From Nevskia ramosa DSM 11499 (lineage in GTDB: Bacteria > Pseudomonadota > Gammaproteobacteria > Nevskiales > Nevskiaceae): a stretch of DNA of 64,000 nucleotides. A program made the position numbers and the translations under genes. Below the pieces are notes generated by a model. It did not search any database. It saw nothing but the letters and a program-made list of their open reading frames with translations, and had not been told where the DNA came from. Positions 52,654 through 60,159 of this stretch are shown here, piece by piece (position 1 is the first letter of the stretch; every line of letters starts with the position of its first letter). The stretch covers positions 728,357-792,356 of the forward strand of contig NZ_ATVI01000005.1 of NCBI RefSeq assembly GCF_000420645.1. Reading direction: 5' to 3'.

Positions 52654-53076
52654 GTGCCGAGAGAGTATTCCCGCACGTTGCGGATCAATTCCCAGCTCCA
52701 GCGCGAGCTGTCGGAATTGATCCGCGACGAGTTGACCGATCCGCGTATCGGCAAACTGACGGTGACCGATGTGGTCGTCGCCCAGGATGTCCGCAATGCC
52801 AAGGTATCGATCAGCCAGCTGGGCACCGACGATGAACTGAAGCAGGCGGTCAAGGCCCTGAATGGGGCTGCTGGTCGCTTGCGGCACTTGCTGGTCGACC
52901 GCATGCGCATCCGCCATGTGCCGACGCTGCACTTCACTGCCGACATGGCCTTGCGTGAAGCGGATCGTGTCGGTGGCCTGATCCGCGAAGCCATCGCCAA
53001 CGACCAGGCCAGCAGTGAAGCGGCCGATTCCAGGGCCGATCTCAAGGTGGCTGACGATGAGCCGCCGGCATCGTGA
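52654..53076 (+). CDS. rbfA: Ribosome-binding factor A
   Basis: 140 residues from GTG 52654. YSRTLRINSQLQRELSELI, DPRIGKLTVTDVVVAQDVRNAKVSIS and MRIRHVPTLHFTADMAL are the RbfA type-II KH signatures. It binds the 30S subunit and assists 16S rRNA maturation and cold adaptation. The start codon has no ribosome binding site in the ACCCTAAA that precedes it, apparently because the inserted palindromic element displaced the original one. It overlaps truB by 20 bases. Confidence 0.95.
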   Translation: MPREYSRTLRINSQLQRELSELIRDELTDPRIGKLTVTDVVVAQDVRNAKVSISQLGTDDELKQAVKALNGAAGRLRHLLVDRMRIRHVPTLHFTADMALREADRVGGLIREAIANDQASSEAADSRADLKVADDEPPAS

Positions 53077-54016
53077 ACGGGCGCTGATCGACGGCTTTCT
53101 GCTGCTCGACAAGCCGGCTGGTGTCAGCTCCAACAACGTGCTTCAGCAGGTCCGTCGGCTTTACGACGCCGAGAAGGCAGGGCACACCGGCAGTCTCGAT
53201 CCGTTTGCGACCGGACTGTTGCCGATCTGCTTTGGGCAAGCGACCAAGCTCGGCGGCTTCCTGCTCGAATCCGACAAACGCTATCAGGCGCAGGTGCTGC
53301 TCGGCACCCAGACGTCCACCGGCGATCCGGAAGGCGAGGTGATCGCCACTTCCGATGCATCAGAAGTCACGCGTAGTGACATCGAAGCGGTAATCCCCCA
53401 GTTGCTTGGCGAGATCGAACAGATTCCGCCGATGTATTCGGCGATCAAGCGCGGTGGCCGCCATCTTTACGAACTGGCTCGCGAAGGCGTCGAGATCGAT
53501 CGCGAGCCGCGACGGGTCACCATTCATGAACTGAAATTGCTCGATGTCGAGCCAGGCGGCTTTTCGTTCGAAGTGTACTGCTCGAAAGGCACTTACATCC
53601 GCACGCTGGCCGAGGATTGGGCGAATTTGCTGGGCCAGCGTGCCTATCTGACCGGTTTGCGTCGCCTCGAGACGGGGCCCTTCCGCAAGGTCAGCATGGT
53701 GACGATGCCTGATCTGCACGCCTGCAATTTCCAGATGGATCGTCTGACCGCGTTACTGCTGCCGCTGGCTGCAGCATTGGGCGATCGGCCACGGCTCGAT
53801 GTCGATGCATTTGATGCCGCAAGACTGCGTCGCGGGCTTGAATGCGGGCCTTACCCGGCGGCGTTGCCGGGCGATGTGATCGTCTACGGCCCGGAGGGGC
53901 TGGCGAGCAGTATCGCCAAGGTCGATCGGAACAGACGAGTCTCGTCAAAACGCTGGATTGGCCCGGAGCCGTCCGAGGAAATCCTGGCGTCGACCTTCGC
54001 ACCACGCCGCCCCTGA
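53057..54016 (+). CDS. truB: tRNA pseudouridine(55) synthase
   Basis: 319 residues from ATG 53057, with AAGGTGG six bases before it inside rbfA. DGFLLLDKPAGVSSNNV and HTGSLDPFATGLLP carry the catalytic Asp and the pocket of TruB, with RRVTIHELKL and CSKGTYIRTLAEDW further on, and a PUA-like C-terminal domain. It makes pseudouridine 55 in tRNAs. The rbfA-truB-rpsO order is conserved. Confidence 0.96.
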   Translation: MSRRHRERALIDGFLLLDKPAGVSSNNVLQQVRRLYDAEKAGHTGSLDPFATGLLPICFGQATKLGGFLLESDKRYQAQVLLGTQTSTGDPEGEVIATSDASEVTRSDIEAVIPQLLGEIEQIPPMYSAIKRGGRHLYELAREGVEIDREPRRVTIHELKLLDVEPGGFSFEVYCSKGTYIRTLAEDWANLLGQRAYLTGLRRLETGPFRKVSMVTMPDLHACNFQMDRLTALLLPLAAALGDRPRLDVDAFDAARLRRGLECGPYPAALPGDVIVYGPEGLASSIAKVDRNRRVSSKRWIGPEPSEEILASTFAPRRP

Positions 54017-54025
54017 CAGTTGCGG

Positions 54026-54054
54026 TTGTGACCCGTGGTCACGGCCGTTACAAT
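54026..54054 (+). promoter_or_regulatory. Promoter of rpsO, overlapped by a palindrome
   Basis: TTGTGA (54026-54031) and TACAAT (54049-54054) are 17 bases apart. GTGACC-CGT-GGTCAC (54028-54042), a perfect 6-bp inverted repeat, overlaps the -35 element. Confidence 0.7.
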
Positions 54055-54096
54055 AGCTGGTTTACAGAACCGTAAAATCATTTTTTGGAGTTGATG

Positions 54097-54366
54097 ATGT
54101 CCCTTTCCGTTGAGCAGAAATCCGCCGTCGTTTCCAAGTTTGCCCGCGCCAAGGGTGATACCGGTTCGCCTGAAGTGCAGGTTGCCTTGATCACCGAGCG
54201 GCTGAAGTCGCTGCAGGGGCATTTCGAAGCGAACAAGAAGGATCACCATTCCCGCCGCGGTCTGACCATGATGGTCAACCAGCGCCGCACGCTTCTGGAC
54301 TATCTGAAGCGCGAAGATGAAGGCCGTTACTCCAAGCTGATCGCCGAACTCGGTCTGCGCCGCTAA
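54097..54366 (+). CDS. rpsO: 30S ribosomal protein S15
   Basis: 89 residues from ATG 54097, the E. coli length; GGAG stands six bases upstream, which favours the second of two adjacent ATGs. [32 protein letters not shown] and LLDYLKR are conserved S15 segments. S15 binds 16S rRNA early in 30S assembly and often represses its own mRNA. It has its own promoter, and pnp follows after 50 bases. Confidence 0.98.
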   Translation: MSLSVEQKSAVVSKFARAKGDTGSPEVQVALITERLKSLQGHFEANKKDHHSRRGLTMMVNQRRTLLDYLKREDEGRYSKLIAELGLRR

Positions 54367-54416
54367 ATAGCGCTGCGGTTCTCGCTGTTCCTTCTCCGAG
54401 TTCGACAGAGTCCAAC

Positions 54417-56516
54417 ATGGTCTATCCCGTAGCGCCCATCAAGAAATCATTCCAGTACGGTGCCCACTCCGTCACCCTCGAAACCGGTGCCATCGCCCGT
54501 CAGGCGACTGCAGCGGTCATCGTCACCGTCGACCAGACCGTGGTCATGGTCACCGTGGTGGCGAAGAAGGATGCCAAGGAAGGTCAGGACTTCTTCCCGC
54601 TGACCGTCGATTACATGGAGCGCACCTACGCGGGTGGCCGTATCCCGGGTGGTTTCTTCAAGCGTGAGGGTCGCCCGACCGAGAAGGAAACGCTGACTTC
54701 GCGTCTGATCGATCGTCCGATGCGTCCGCTGTTCCCGGAAGGCTATTACAACGAGATTCAGGTCGTTGCGATGGTGATGTCGTCGAATCCGCAGATCGAT
54801 GGCGACATCCCCGCACTGATTGGCGCGTCCTGCGCGATGTCGCTGGCCGGCGTCCCGTTCCAGGGCCCGATCGGCGCCGCTAGAGTCGGTTACATCGACG
54901 GCGCCTACGTGCTGAATCCGACGCACAAGCAGCTTGAAGACTCGAAGCTTGACCTCGTTGTCGCCGGCACCGCCGACGCTGTGCTGATGGTCGAATCCGA
55001 AGCGCAGCAGCTCTCCGAAGAAGTGATGCTCGGCGCCGTGCTGTTCGGCCACGAGCAGATGCAGGCCGCGATCAAGGCGATCAATGAATTGGTCGCCGAA
55101 GCCGGCAAGCCGAAGTGGGACTGGAAGCCGGCCGCCGCCAACGCCGATCTGACTGGCGCGCTGGCTGCCTACACCGCCGACGTCACCACCGCCTACGCGA
55201 TTACCGACAAGAAGGCCCGTCAGGACGCCGTTCGCGCGGTCCGTGATTCGGCTGTTGCCGCGCTCGCCTCAGGCGATGCGCCGAAGTTCGAAGCCCCCAA
55301 GGTCAAGACCGCGTTCGGCGATCTGGAATACGCCGTGGTGCGTGATCGCATCCTGTCGGGCGCGCCGCGCATCGACGGCCGCGACAACAAGACCGTGCGC
55401 CGCCTCGATATGGGCGTCGGCATCCTGCCGCGTACCCATGGTTCGGCCGTGTTCACCCGTGGCGAAACCCAGGTCATCGGCGTGGTCACGCTCGGCACCG
55501 GCAAGGATTCTCAGCTGATCGAGAACCTGCAGGGCGAGTCTCGCGACCAGTTCATGCTGCATTACAACTTTCCTCCGTACTGCGTCGGCGAAACCGGCCG
55601 CCTGAACGCGCCGAAGCGCCGCGAAATCGGCCACGGCCGTCTTGCCAAGCGCGGCGTTGCTGCCGTGATGCCGGATCTGGTCAAGGATTTCCCCTACGTC
55701 GTTCGCGTTGTCGCGGAAGTCACCGAATCGAACGGTTCATCGTCGATGGCCTCGGCTTGCGCCGCCAGCCTCGCGCTGATGGACGCGGGCGTGCCGATCA
55801 AGGCGCCGGTTGCCGGTGTTGCGATGGGTTTGATCAAGGAAGGCGAGCGCTGGGCCGTGCTGACCGACATCCTCGGCGACGAAGATCACCTCGGTGACAT
55901 GGACTTCAAGGTCATCGGCACCACTGCCGGTGTGACCGCTCTGCAGATGGACATCAAGATCACCGGTATCACCGGCGAGATCATGAAGCAGGCGCTGGAA
56001 CAGGCCCGCGCGGGTCGTCTGCACATCCTCGAGTCGATGACCGCGACGATCGCCAAGCCGCGTTCGGAGATGTCCGAATTCGCGCCGCGCATCACCACGA
56101 TCAAGATCCACCCGGACAAGATCCGCGACATCATCGGCAAGGGCGGCGTCACCATCCGCTCGATCACCGAAGAAACCGGCACCTCGATCGACATCGACGA
56201 CGACGGCACCATTCGTATCGCGGCGATCGATGGCGATGCTGCGAAGGCGGCCATTGCTCGCATCGAAGCGCTGACCCGCGAAGTCCAGGTTGGCGAAGTC
56301 TATGAAGGCAAGGTTGCCAAGCTGATGGATTTCGGCGCCTTCGTGACCATCCTGCCGGGCAAGGACGGCCTCGTGCACATCTCGCAGATCTCCGAGAAGC
56401 GTGTCGAGAACGTCTCCGAAGAACTGAGCGAAGGTCAGACCGTGCGCGTGAAGGTTCTCGAAATCGACAAGCAGGGCCGCATCCGTCTGTCGATGAAGGC
56501 TGTCGACGTCGCCTGA
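54417..56516 (+). CDS. pnp: Polyribonucleotide nucleotidyltransferase (PNPase)
   Basis: 699 residues with two RNase PH domains (the first with [21 protein letters not shown], the second with [13 protein letters not shown] and GRREIGHG-like [13 protein letters not shown]), then a KH domain ([20 protein letters not shown]) and an S1 domain ([21 protein letters not shown]). It degrades RNA phosphorolytically as part of the degradosome and is usually autoregulated with RNase III at the rpsO-pnp leader. An intrinsic terminator closes the unit. Confidence 0.98.
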   Translation: MVYPVAPIKKSFQYGAHSVTLETGAIARQATAAVIVTVDQTVVMVTVVAKKDAKEGQDFFPLTVDYMERTYAGGRIPGGFFKREGRPTEKETLTSRLIDRPMRPLFPEGYYNEIQVVAMVMSSNPQIDGDIPALIGASCAMSLAGVPFQGPIGAARVGYIDGAYVLNPTHKQLEDSKLDLVVAGTADAVLMVESEAQQLSEEVMLGAVLFGHEQMQAAIKAINELVAEAGKPKWDWKPAAANADLTGALAAYTADVTTAYAITDKKARQDAVRAVRDSAVAALASGDAPKFEAPKVKTAFGDLEYAVVRDRILSGAPRIDGRDNKTVRRLDMGVGILPRTHGSAVFTRGETQVIGVVTLGTGKDSQLIENLQGESRDQFMLHYNFPPYCVGETGRLNAPKRREIGHGRLAKRGVAAVMPDLVKDFPYVVRVVAEVTESNGSSSMASACAASLALMDAGVPIKAPVAGVAMGLIKEGERWAVLTDILGDEDHLGDMDFKVIGTTAGVTALQMDIKITGITGEIMKQALEQARAGRLHILESMTATIAKPRSEMSEFAPRITTIKIHPDKIRDIIGKGGVTIRSITEETGTSIDIDDDGTIRIAAIDGDAAKAAIARIEALTREVQVGEVYEGKVAKLMDFGAFVTILPGKDGLVHISQISEKRVENVSEELSEGQTVRVKVLEIDKQGRIRLSMKAVDVA

Positions 56517-56534
56517 AGCGGGTTGCTGATCCAG

Positions 56535-56567
56535 GCCGGCGCGTGCTTTGCACGCGCCGGCTTTTTT
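56535..56567 (+). terminator. Intrinsic terminator of pnp
   Basis: A 12-bp perfect stem (GCCGGCGCGTGC 56535-56546, GCACGCGCCGGC 56550-56561) with a TTT loop, followed by T6. Confidence 0.95.
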
Positions 56568-56602
56568 GTGTCCGCTGATTATTCCGCACGAAAACGGCAG
56601 GC

Positions 56603-56627
56603 AAAAAAAACCCCCTGATGCAGGGGG
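56603..56627 (-). terminator. Intrinsic terminator of the small RNA (or phaR)
   Basis: On the minus strand CCCCCTG-CAT-CAGGGGG is followed by eight T residues (complement of A56603-A56610). It faces the pnp terminator. Confidence 0.9.
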
Positions 56628-56727
56628 CAAGGTGCGAGAAAGGCGCTAGGCCTTTCTGGAGGAGACATTCACAGCGCAGGTAGTACTTGGACTTGGGATG
56701 CGCCGTCTTGTTGCTTGATCGATGTTG
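56603..56727 (-). ncRNA. Candidate intergenic small RNA downstream of pnp
   Basis: A near-consensus minus-strand promoter (56734-56762) would start transcription near 56727, and an intrinsic terminator with U8 ends it at 56603, giving about 125 nt with no reading frame. Predicted parts in order: an A-rich 5' end (CAACAUCGAUCAAGCAACAA), a GCGCA/UGCGC stem, the single-stranded UCUCCUCC (complement of 56658-56665), a hairpin GAAAGGC-CUAGC-GCCUUUC (complement of 56638-56656), and the terminator stem. UCUCCUCC is complementary to Shine-Dalgarno sequences, which would suit a translation-repressing small RNA. The family is not recognised. An alternative is the 3' end of the phaR transcript. Confidence 0.6.
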
Positions 56728-56733
56728 CAGTGC

Positions 56734-56762
56734 ACTATAAATTCTTGATTGCGTCTTGTCAA
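56734..56762 (-). promoter_or_regulatory. Strong sigma-70 promoter of the candidate small RNA
   Basis: On the minus strand a perfect TTGACA (56762-56757) is followed after exactly 17 bases by TATAGT (56739-56734). The upstream 100 bases are AT-rich, like an UP element. Confidence 0.75.
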
Positions 56763-56773
56763 ATCAGATCGAG

Positions 56774-56840
56774 ATCGTTAAATATATTTAAATCATACAG
56801 TTAACGATGATAGTCAATAATTTTGACGGATGTGTCAAAA
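56774..56840. promoter_or_regulatory. Two inverted repeats upstream of the small RNA promoter
   Basis: ATCGTTAA (56774-56781) is repeated inverted as TTAACGAT (56801-56808), and TTTTGAC (56821-56827) as GTCAAAA (56834-56840) with a 6-base spacer. Both lie in the AT-rich stretch between phaR and the minus-strand promoter and could be regulator sites. No known operator matches. The remainder of 56568-56882 holds no gene apart from the candidate small RNA. Confidence 0.35.
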
Positions 56841-56882
56841 ATTTCCGACTTTATTCCCAGAATGATTCAGCGAAACTGCTGA

Positions 56883-57374
56883 TCAATCACCAAGTTCCGT
56901 GCCACCCTTCCGGACGGCCTTGGCGCGCGTCAGGTTCTTCAGAAACTCCTTGCGAACGGTGCGCCAGATCGGCACCTGGCGTTCGGCCAGATCCTTGAGG
57001 CGCTGCACCGGCTGCTGGGCCTGGCCGAGCAATTCCTTCAGTTGTTCGCTGAAGTTGGTCTGCTGCTGCAGGAACAATTGCAGCGACATTTCCAGATAGC
57101 GGCTGATGCTCGGCTGCATCGGATCGCCATAGAAACGAATGATGTGGGTCAGCAGCTCCGAACTGAAGATCGGATTGCCGCCTTCTTCCTGCTCCGAAAT
57201 CACCTGCAGCAGGATGCTGCGCGTGATGTCGTCCTTGGTGCGTTTGTCCTCGACCCGGAACTTGACGTTGCTCAGGACCAGTTGCCGCACTTCCTCGAGC
57301 GTGATGTAGCGACTGACATTGGTGTCGTACAGGCGACGATTCGGATATTTCTTGATGACGCGAATATCGTTCAT
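56883..57374 (-). CDS. phaR: Polyhydroxyalkanoate synthesis repressor PhaR
   Basis: 163 residues from ATG 57374; the long open frame upstream is a shadow of gluQ. The DNA-binding N-terminus IRVIKKYPNRRLYDTNVSRYITLEEV is the PHB/PHA accumulation regulator signature, followed by the PHB_acc repeat region (DDITRSILLQVISEQE, LLTHIIRFYGDPMQPSISRYLE). PhaR represses phasin and PHA genes and leaves DNA when it binds polymer. No PHA synthase or phasin gene is in this window. gluQ ends 83 bases upstream on the same strand. Confidence 0.93.
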   Translation of the reverse strand: MNDIRVIKKYPNRRLYDTNVSRYITLEEVRQLVLSNVKFRVEDKRTKDDITRSILLQVISEQEEGGNPIFSSELLTHIIRFYGDPMQPSISRYLEMSLQLFLQQQTNFSEQLKELLGQAQQPVQRLKDLAERQVPIWRTVRKEFLKNLTRAKAVRKGGTELGD

Positions 57375-57457
57375 GCGGTTCACTATGTTGCGGTGCGCCA
57401 AGAATGCCAGACTATGCCGCATAGCACCATTAAGTCTCTGTGGTACTGATGACCGGT

Positions 57458-58369
57458 TCAGGCGGGCAGGTCGAGGCGTCTTGGAATCAGCGCCGGGTTC
57501 CAGTTTCGGACTGCCAAACGCAGGATTTCGTCGATCCTCCCGTGCCAGTCCGCCGCGAAGGCGCTCTGGCCGAGCAGGGTCAACGCCCGGATCAGGTTCT
57601 GCGCGGCGTTTTTCGAAGCGATCGGCAGCGCATGGTTCTGCTTGCTCAGCTTGAGCCCGCTGCTGTCGAGCAATACTGGCACGTGCAGGTAGGCAGGAAT
57701 CGGAATTCCGAAATGGCTTAGCAAGTATTGCTGCCGCAGGCTCGATCCGATCAGATCGGCACCGCGAACCAGCGTGTTGATGCCTTGTTCGCGTTCGTCG
57801 ATCACGGACGCAAGCTGGTAGCCGATCAGGCCATCGGCGCGTCGGATCATGAAATCGCCAATGTCCCGCTGCATGTCGCGGCTGATCGTTCCGTGCAGAC
57901 GATCCTCGAGCGAAATCACGCCGTCCGGCATCCGTACGCGCCAGCTTCCGGCGCCTTGATGACCTGCACGCGAGCAGATTCCTGCGTAGACCGGTCCATC
58001 GATCCCCGAATGCGAGGTTTCGGCAAGCCGGGCGCGCGTGCAGGTGCAGAGATAGCAAAGGCCGTCGGCGCGCAGCTGGTCGAAGGCCGCTTCGTATTCG
58101 CCTGTGTGCCGGGATTGATAGCGGACCTCCTCGTCCCAGCGCAGCCCATGCGCTTCGAGCTGCCGCAGGATCGTGTCGGCGTGTTCCGGACGGCAACGTG
58201 GCGCATCGAGATCATCGATCCGGATCAGCCAGCGACCGCCCGCGTGCCGCGCATCCAGATAACTGGCGAGTGCGGTGCTCAGCGAACCGAGATGCAGCGG
58301 CCCCGACGGCGTCGGTGCGAAGCGTCCACGGTAAGGCAGCCGTTCACTCTCGCCCCTCGAATCAAGCAT
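57458..58369 (-). CDS. gluQ: Glutamyl-Q tRNA(Asp) synthetase
   Basis: 303 residues from ATG 58369, with GGGGAG eight bases upstream. The class I motif is GRFAPTPSGPLHLGSL and the KMSKS counterpart is GLKLSKQN. The zinc region is LCYLCTCTRA. There is no C-terminal anticodon-binding domain, which separates GluQ from GltX. It activates glutamate and attaches it to queuosine 34 of tRNA-Asp. The presence of queF nearby (59578-60003) is consistent with queuosine use in this organism. Confidence 0.94.
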   Translation of the reverse strand: MLDSRGESERLPYRGRFAPTPSGPLHLGSLSTALASYLDARHAGGRWLIRIDDLDAPRCRPEHADTILRQLEAHGLRWDEEVRYQSRHTGEYEAAFDQLRADGLCYLCTCTRARLAETSHSGIDGPVYAGICSRAGHQGAGSWRVRMPDGVISLEDRLHGTISRDMQRDIGDFMIRRADGLIGYQLASVIDEREQGINTLVRGADLIGSSLRQQYLLSHFGIPIPAYLHVPVLLDSSGLKLSKQNHALPIASKNAAQNLIRALTLLGQSAFAADWHGRIDEILRLAVRNWNPALIPRRLDLPA

Positions 58370-58448
58370 TTTCTGACTCCCCAGAACCACGATCCGGTAC
58401 TGCCTGAGCAAATTTCATGCGCCCGCCTCAAGCCTCGCGGCGATCGTA

Positions 58449-58477
58449 TTGTCTTTCCCGTTTGCGAGGCTTATATG
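58449..58477 (+). promoter_or_regulatory. Possible promoter of the universal stress gene
   Basis: TTGTCT (58449-58454) and TATATG (58472-58477), 17 bases apart, would give a 5' leader of about 155 bases for the gene at 58640. Confidence 0.35.
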
Positions 58478-58619
58478 TGATTCCGAGGCAATCCGGAGCG
58501 ATGTCTGGAAGCTCGTATGAATCGCAGGTTCATCGATACAGACGCTGTTCCGAAGCGCCTCGCTTGGGGACATATCAGTTGCAAGTTCAACAAAACGGAG
58601 ACATTGCCAGCACTCAATC

Positions 58620-58629
58620 GGGGGGGGGG
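58620..58629 (+). repeat. Ten-G homopolymer before the universal stress gene
   Basis: An uninterrupted run of ten G residues lies 10 bases upstream of ATG 58640 and takes the place of a normal ribosome binding site. Such tracts slip during replication, so its length may vary between cells. Confidence 0.9.
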
Positions 58630-58639
58630 ACAAGAATCA

Positions 58640-59488
58640 ATGAAAACCTTCAAGAAAATCATGTATGTGGTTGATCCGACGAGAAATCACCAGAAAGGTT
58701 TGGGGCGGGTGGCCGATGGTGCCAAACATCTGTCGGCGCAGTTGCTCCTCTACGCCAGCATGCCGCTGCCGAAGCTGTCGAGCAGTGATACCCAGGCACT
58801 GCGCCAGGCGGAACTCGAGCGTCTGAGGCTATGGCTGGACTGGATCGCCAAGCCGGCCCGTGACGCTGGCGTGCAGGTCACCACTGAAGCGGAGATCGCC
58901 GAAGACTGGAGCACTGCCATTGCTCCCGCTGCACGCCGTTGGGGCGCAGAGATGATCGTCAAAGTGATGAACCAGCAGACTGCCTTGCGCCGGCGGTTGG
59001 CAAAAACCAGCGACTGGACGCTGCTGCGAACCTCCGACTGCCCGATTCTGTTTATCAAGGAAGACAGTCCCAAGACGCCGCGCAATCTGATCGCTGCGGT
59101 CGATTTGCTCGACAAGAGCCCGAACAACCTGCAGTTCATGCAGGAAGTCATCCGGCACGCGCGTGGAATCTGCGAGGTCTCGGGTGCCGAGTTGCATGTC
59201 GTCAACGCGTACCCGAACCTGCTGCACGGCGTCGATGCAATGGATCTCGCACGCTTTGCCGAGATTCAGCGATCACGAGCCCATGCCGGTCCCGGAACGC
59301 CTGAAGACATGTTGCTTGGAGTGGCCAAGACGCTCGACGGACCGGTGATCGTCATCGGCTCATCGGACAAGCGCAGCCTGGCCGGCTCGCTGCTCGGCGA
59401 CACCGCCGAACGCATCCTCGACAAGGTCGCGATGGATGTGCTGGTCATTATCGCGCCGCGAGAGGAAAGAGCCGCCAAAGCGGCCTAG
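58640..59488 (+). CDS. Tandem universal stress protein (UspE-like)
   Basis: 282 residues from ATG 58640. It has two Usp domains: the first starts FKKIMYVVDPTRN and ends DCPILFIKED, the second starts RNLIAAVDLLDK and ends VIVIGSSDKRSLAGSLLGDTAERILDK..DVLVI, which includes the G-x2-G-x9-G(S/T) nucleotide loop form in GSSDKRSLAGSLLGDTAE. Only the second domain keeps a good ATP-binding loop. Proteins of this layout are linked to stress survival and motility in E. coli (UspE). It is divergent from gluQ and convergent with queF. Confidence 0.85.
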   Translation: MKTFKKIMYVVDPTRNHQKGLGRVADGAKHLSAQLLLYASMPLPKLSSSDTQALRQAELERLRLWLDWIAKPARDAGVQVTTEAEIAEDWSTAIAPAARRWGAEMIVKVMNQQTALRRRLAKTSDWTLLRTSDCPILFIKEDSPKTPRNLIAAVDLLDKSPNNLQFMQEVIRHARGICEVSGAELHVVNAYPNLLHGVDAMDLARFAEIQRSRAHAGPGTPEDMLLGVAKTLDGPVIVIGSSDKRSLAGSLLGDTAERILDKVAMDVLVIIAPREERAAKAA

Positions 59489-59577
59489 CGCCAAGCAGAA
59501 GTCTGGCTCGAATTCAGGCGTTGTCCGGGATTCGAGCCGGACCTCCGGCTGGGGTTCGATTCACCTGCGTGCGAAGC

Positions 59578-60003
59578 TCAATGCCCTTGAAAGCCCTGCC
59601 ACATCGCCGGCGGCAGCTGCACGGTATCGGCGAAGGTCGGTGCCCAGTTCGGTGCGCGGTGCTCGGCGACCACATGGGTGTAGATGCCGCCCCGCACGTA
59701 CCAGTCGGCCGTCACGCGCATGAAGCGGGGCTGGGTCACGGCAACCAGATCGTCGAGGATCTTGTTGGTGACCGCTTCGTGGAATGCGCCTTCATCGCGG
59801 TAGCTCCATAGATACAACTTCAGCGACTTCAGTTCGACGCACAGCGCCTCGGGAATGTACTCGAGGTACAGCGTCCCGAAATCCGGCTGGCCGGTTTTCG
59901 GACACAGGCAGGTGAACTCCGGCATCCGCATGCGGATCACGAAGTCGCGTCCCGGGTTCGGGTTGGGGAAATTTTCCAGCGCTTTCGAAGGCTTGGTCGA
60001 CAT
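59578..60003 (-). CDS. queF: NADPH-dependent 7-cyano-7-deazaguanine reductase
   Basis: 141 residues, the short unimodular form of QueF rather than the 280-residue E. coli type. [20 protein letters not shown] supplies the catalytic Cys and Asp, and [20 protein letters not shown] is the QueF motif. It reduces preQ0 to preQ1 in queuosine synthesis. It is convergent with the universal stress gene; the 89-base gap contains a GGCTCGAAT/ATTCGAGCC inverted repeat (59505-59538) without a U run. Confidence 0.95.
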   Translation of the reverse strand: MSTKPSKALENFPNPNPGRDFVIRMRMPEFTCLCPKTGQPDFGTLYLEYIPEALCVELKSLKLYLWSYRDEGAFHEAVTNKILDDLVAVTQPRFMRVTADWYVRGGIYTHVVAEHRAPNWAPTFADTVQLPPAMWQGFQGH

Positions 60004-60159
60004 TGTTGAAGGTCAGGGTAGGAAGCTGAGGGGGCTATTGTCGCAAATGACGCCCTCGGTAGACGGTCGTCGAACTGCAAAATGGCTGTCATCCCTTAAA
60101 CTGTCGGCTACCCGCGACGGGCGACTGCCTCGTCCAGCCTCCTGCAAACTCCATCGTAC

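Noticed and set aside
57458-58196. A phaR protein extended upstream to 437 residues
   Set aside because: The extension is gluQ read in another frame; the PhaR domain begins at the ATG at 57374.
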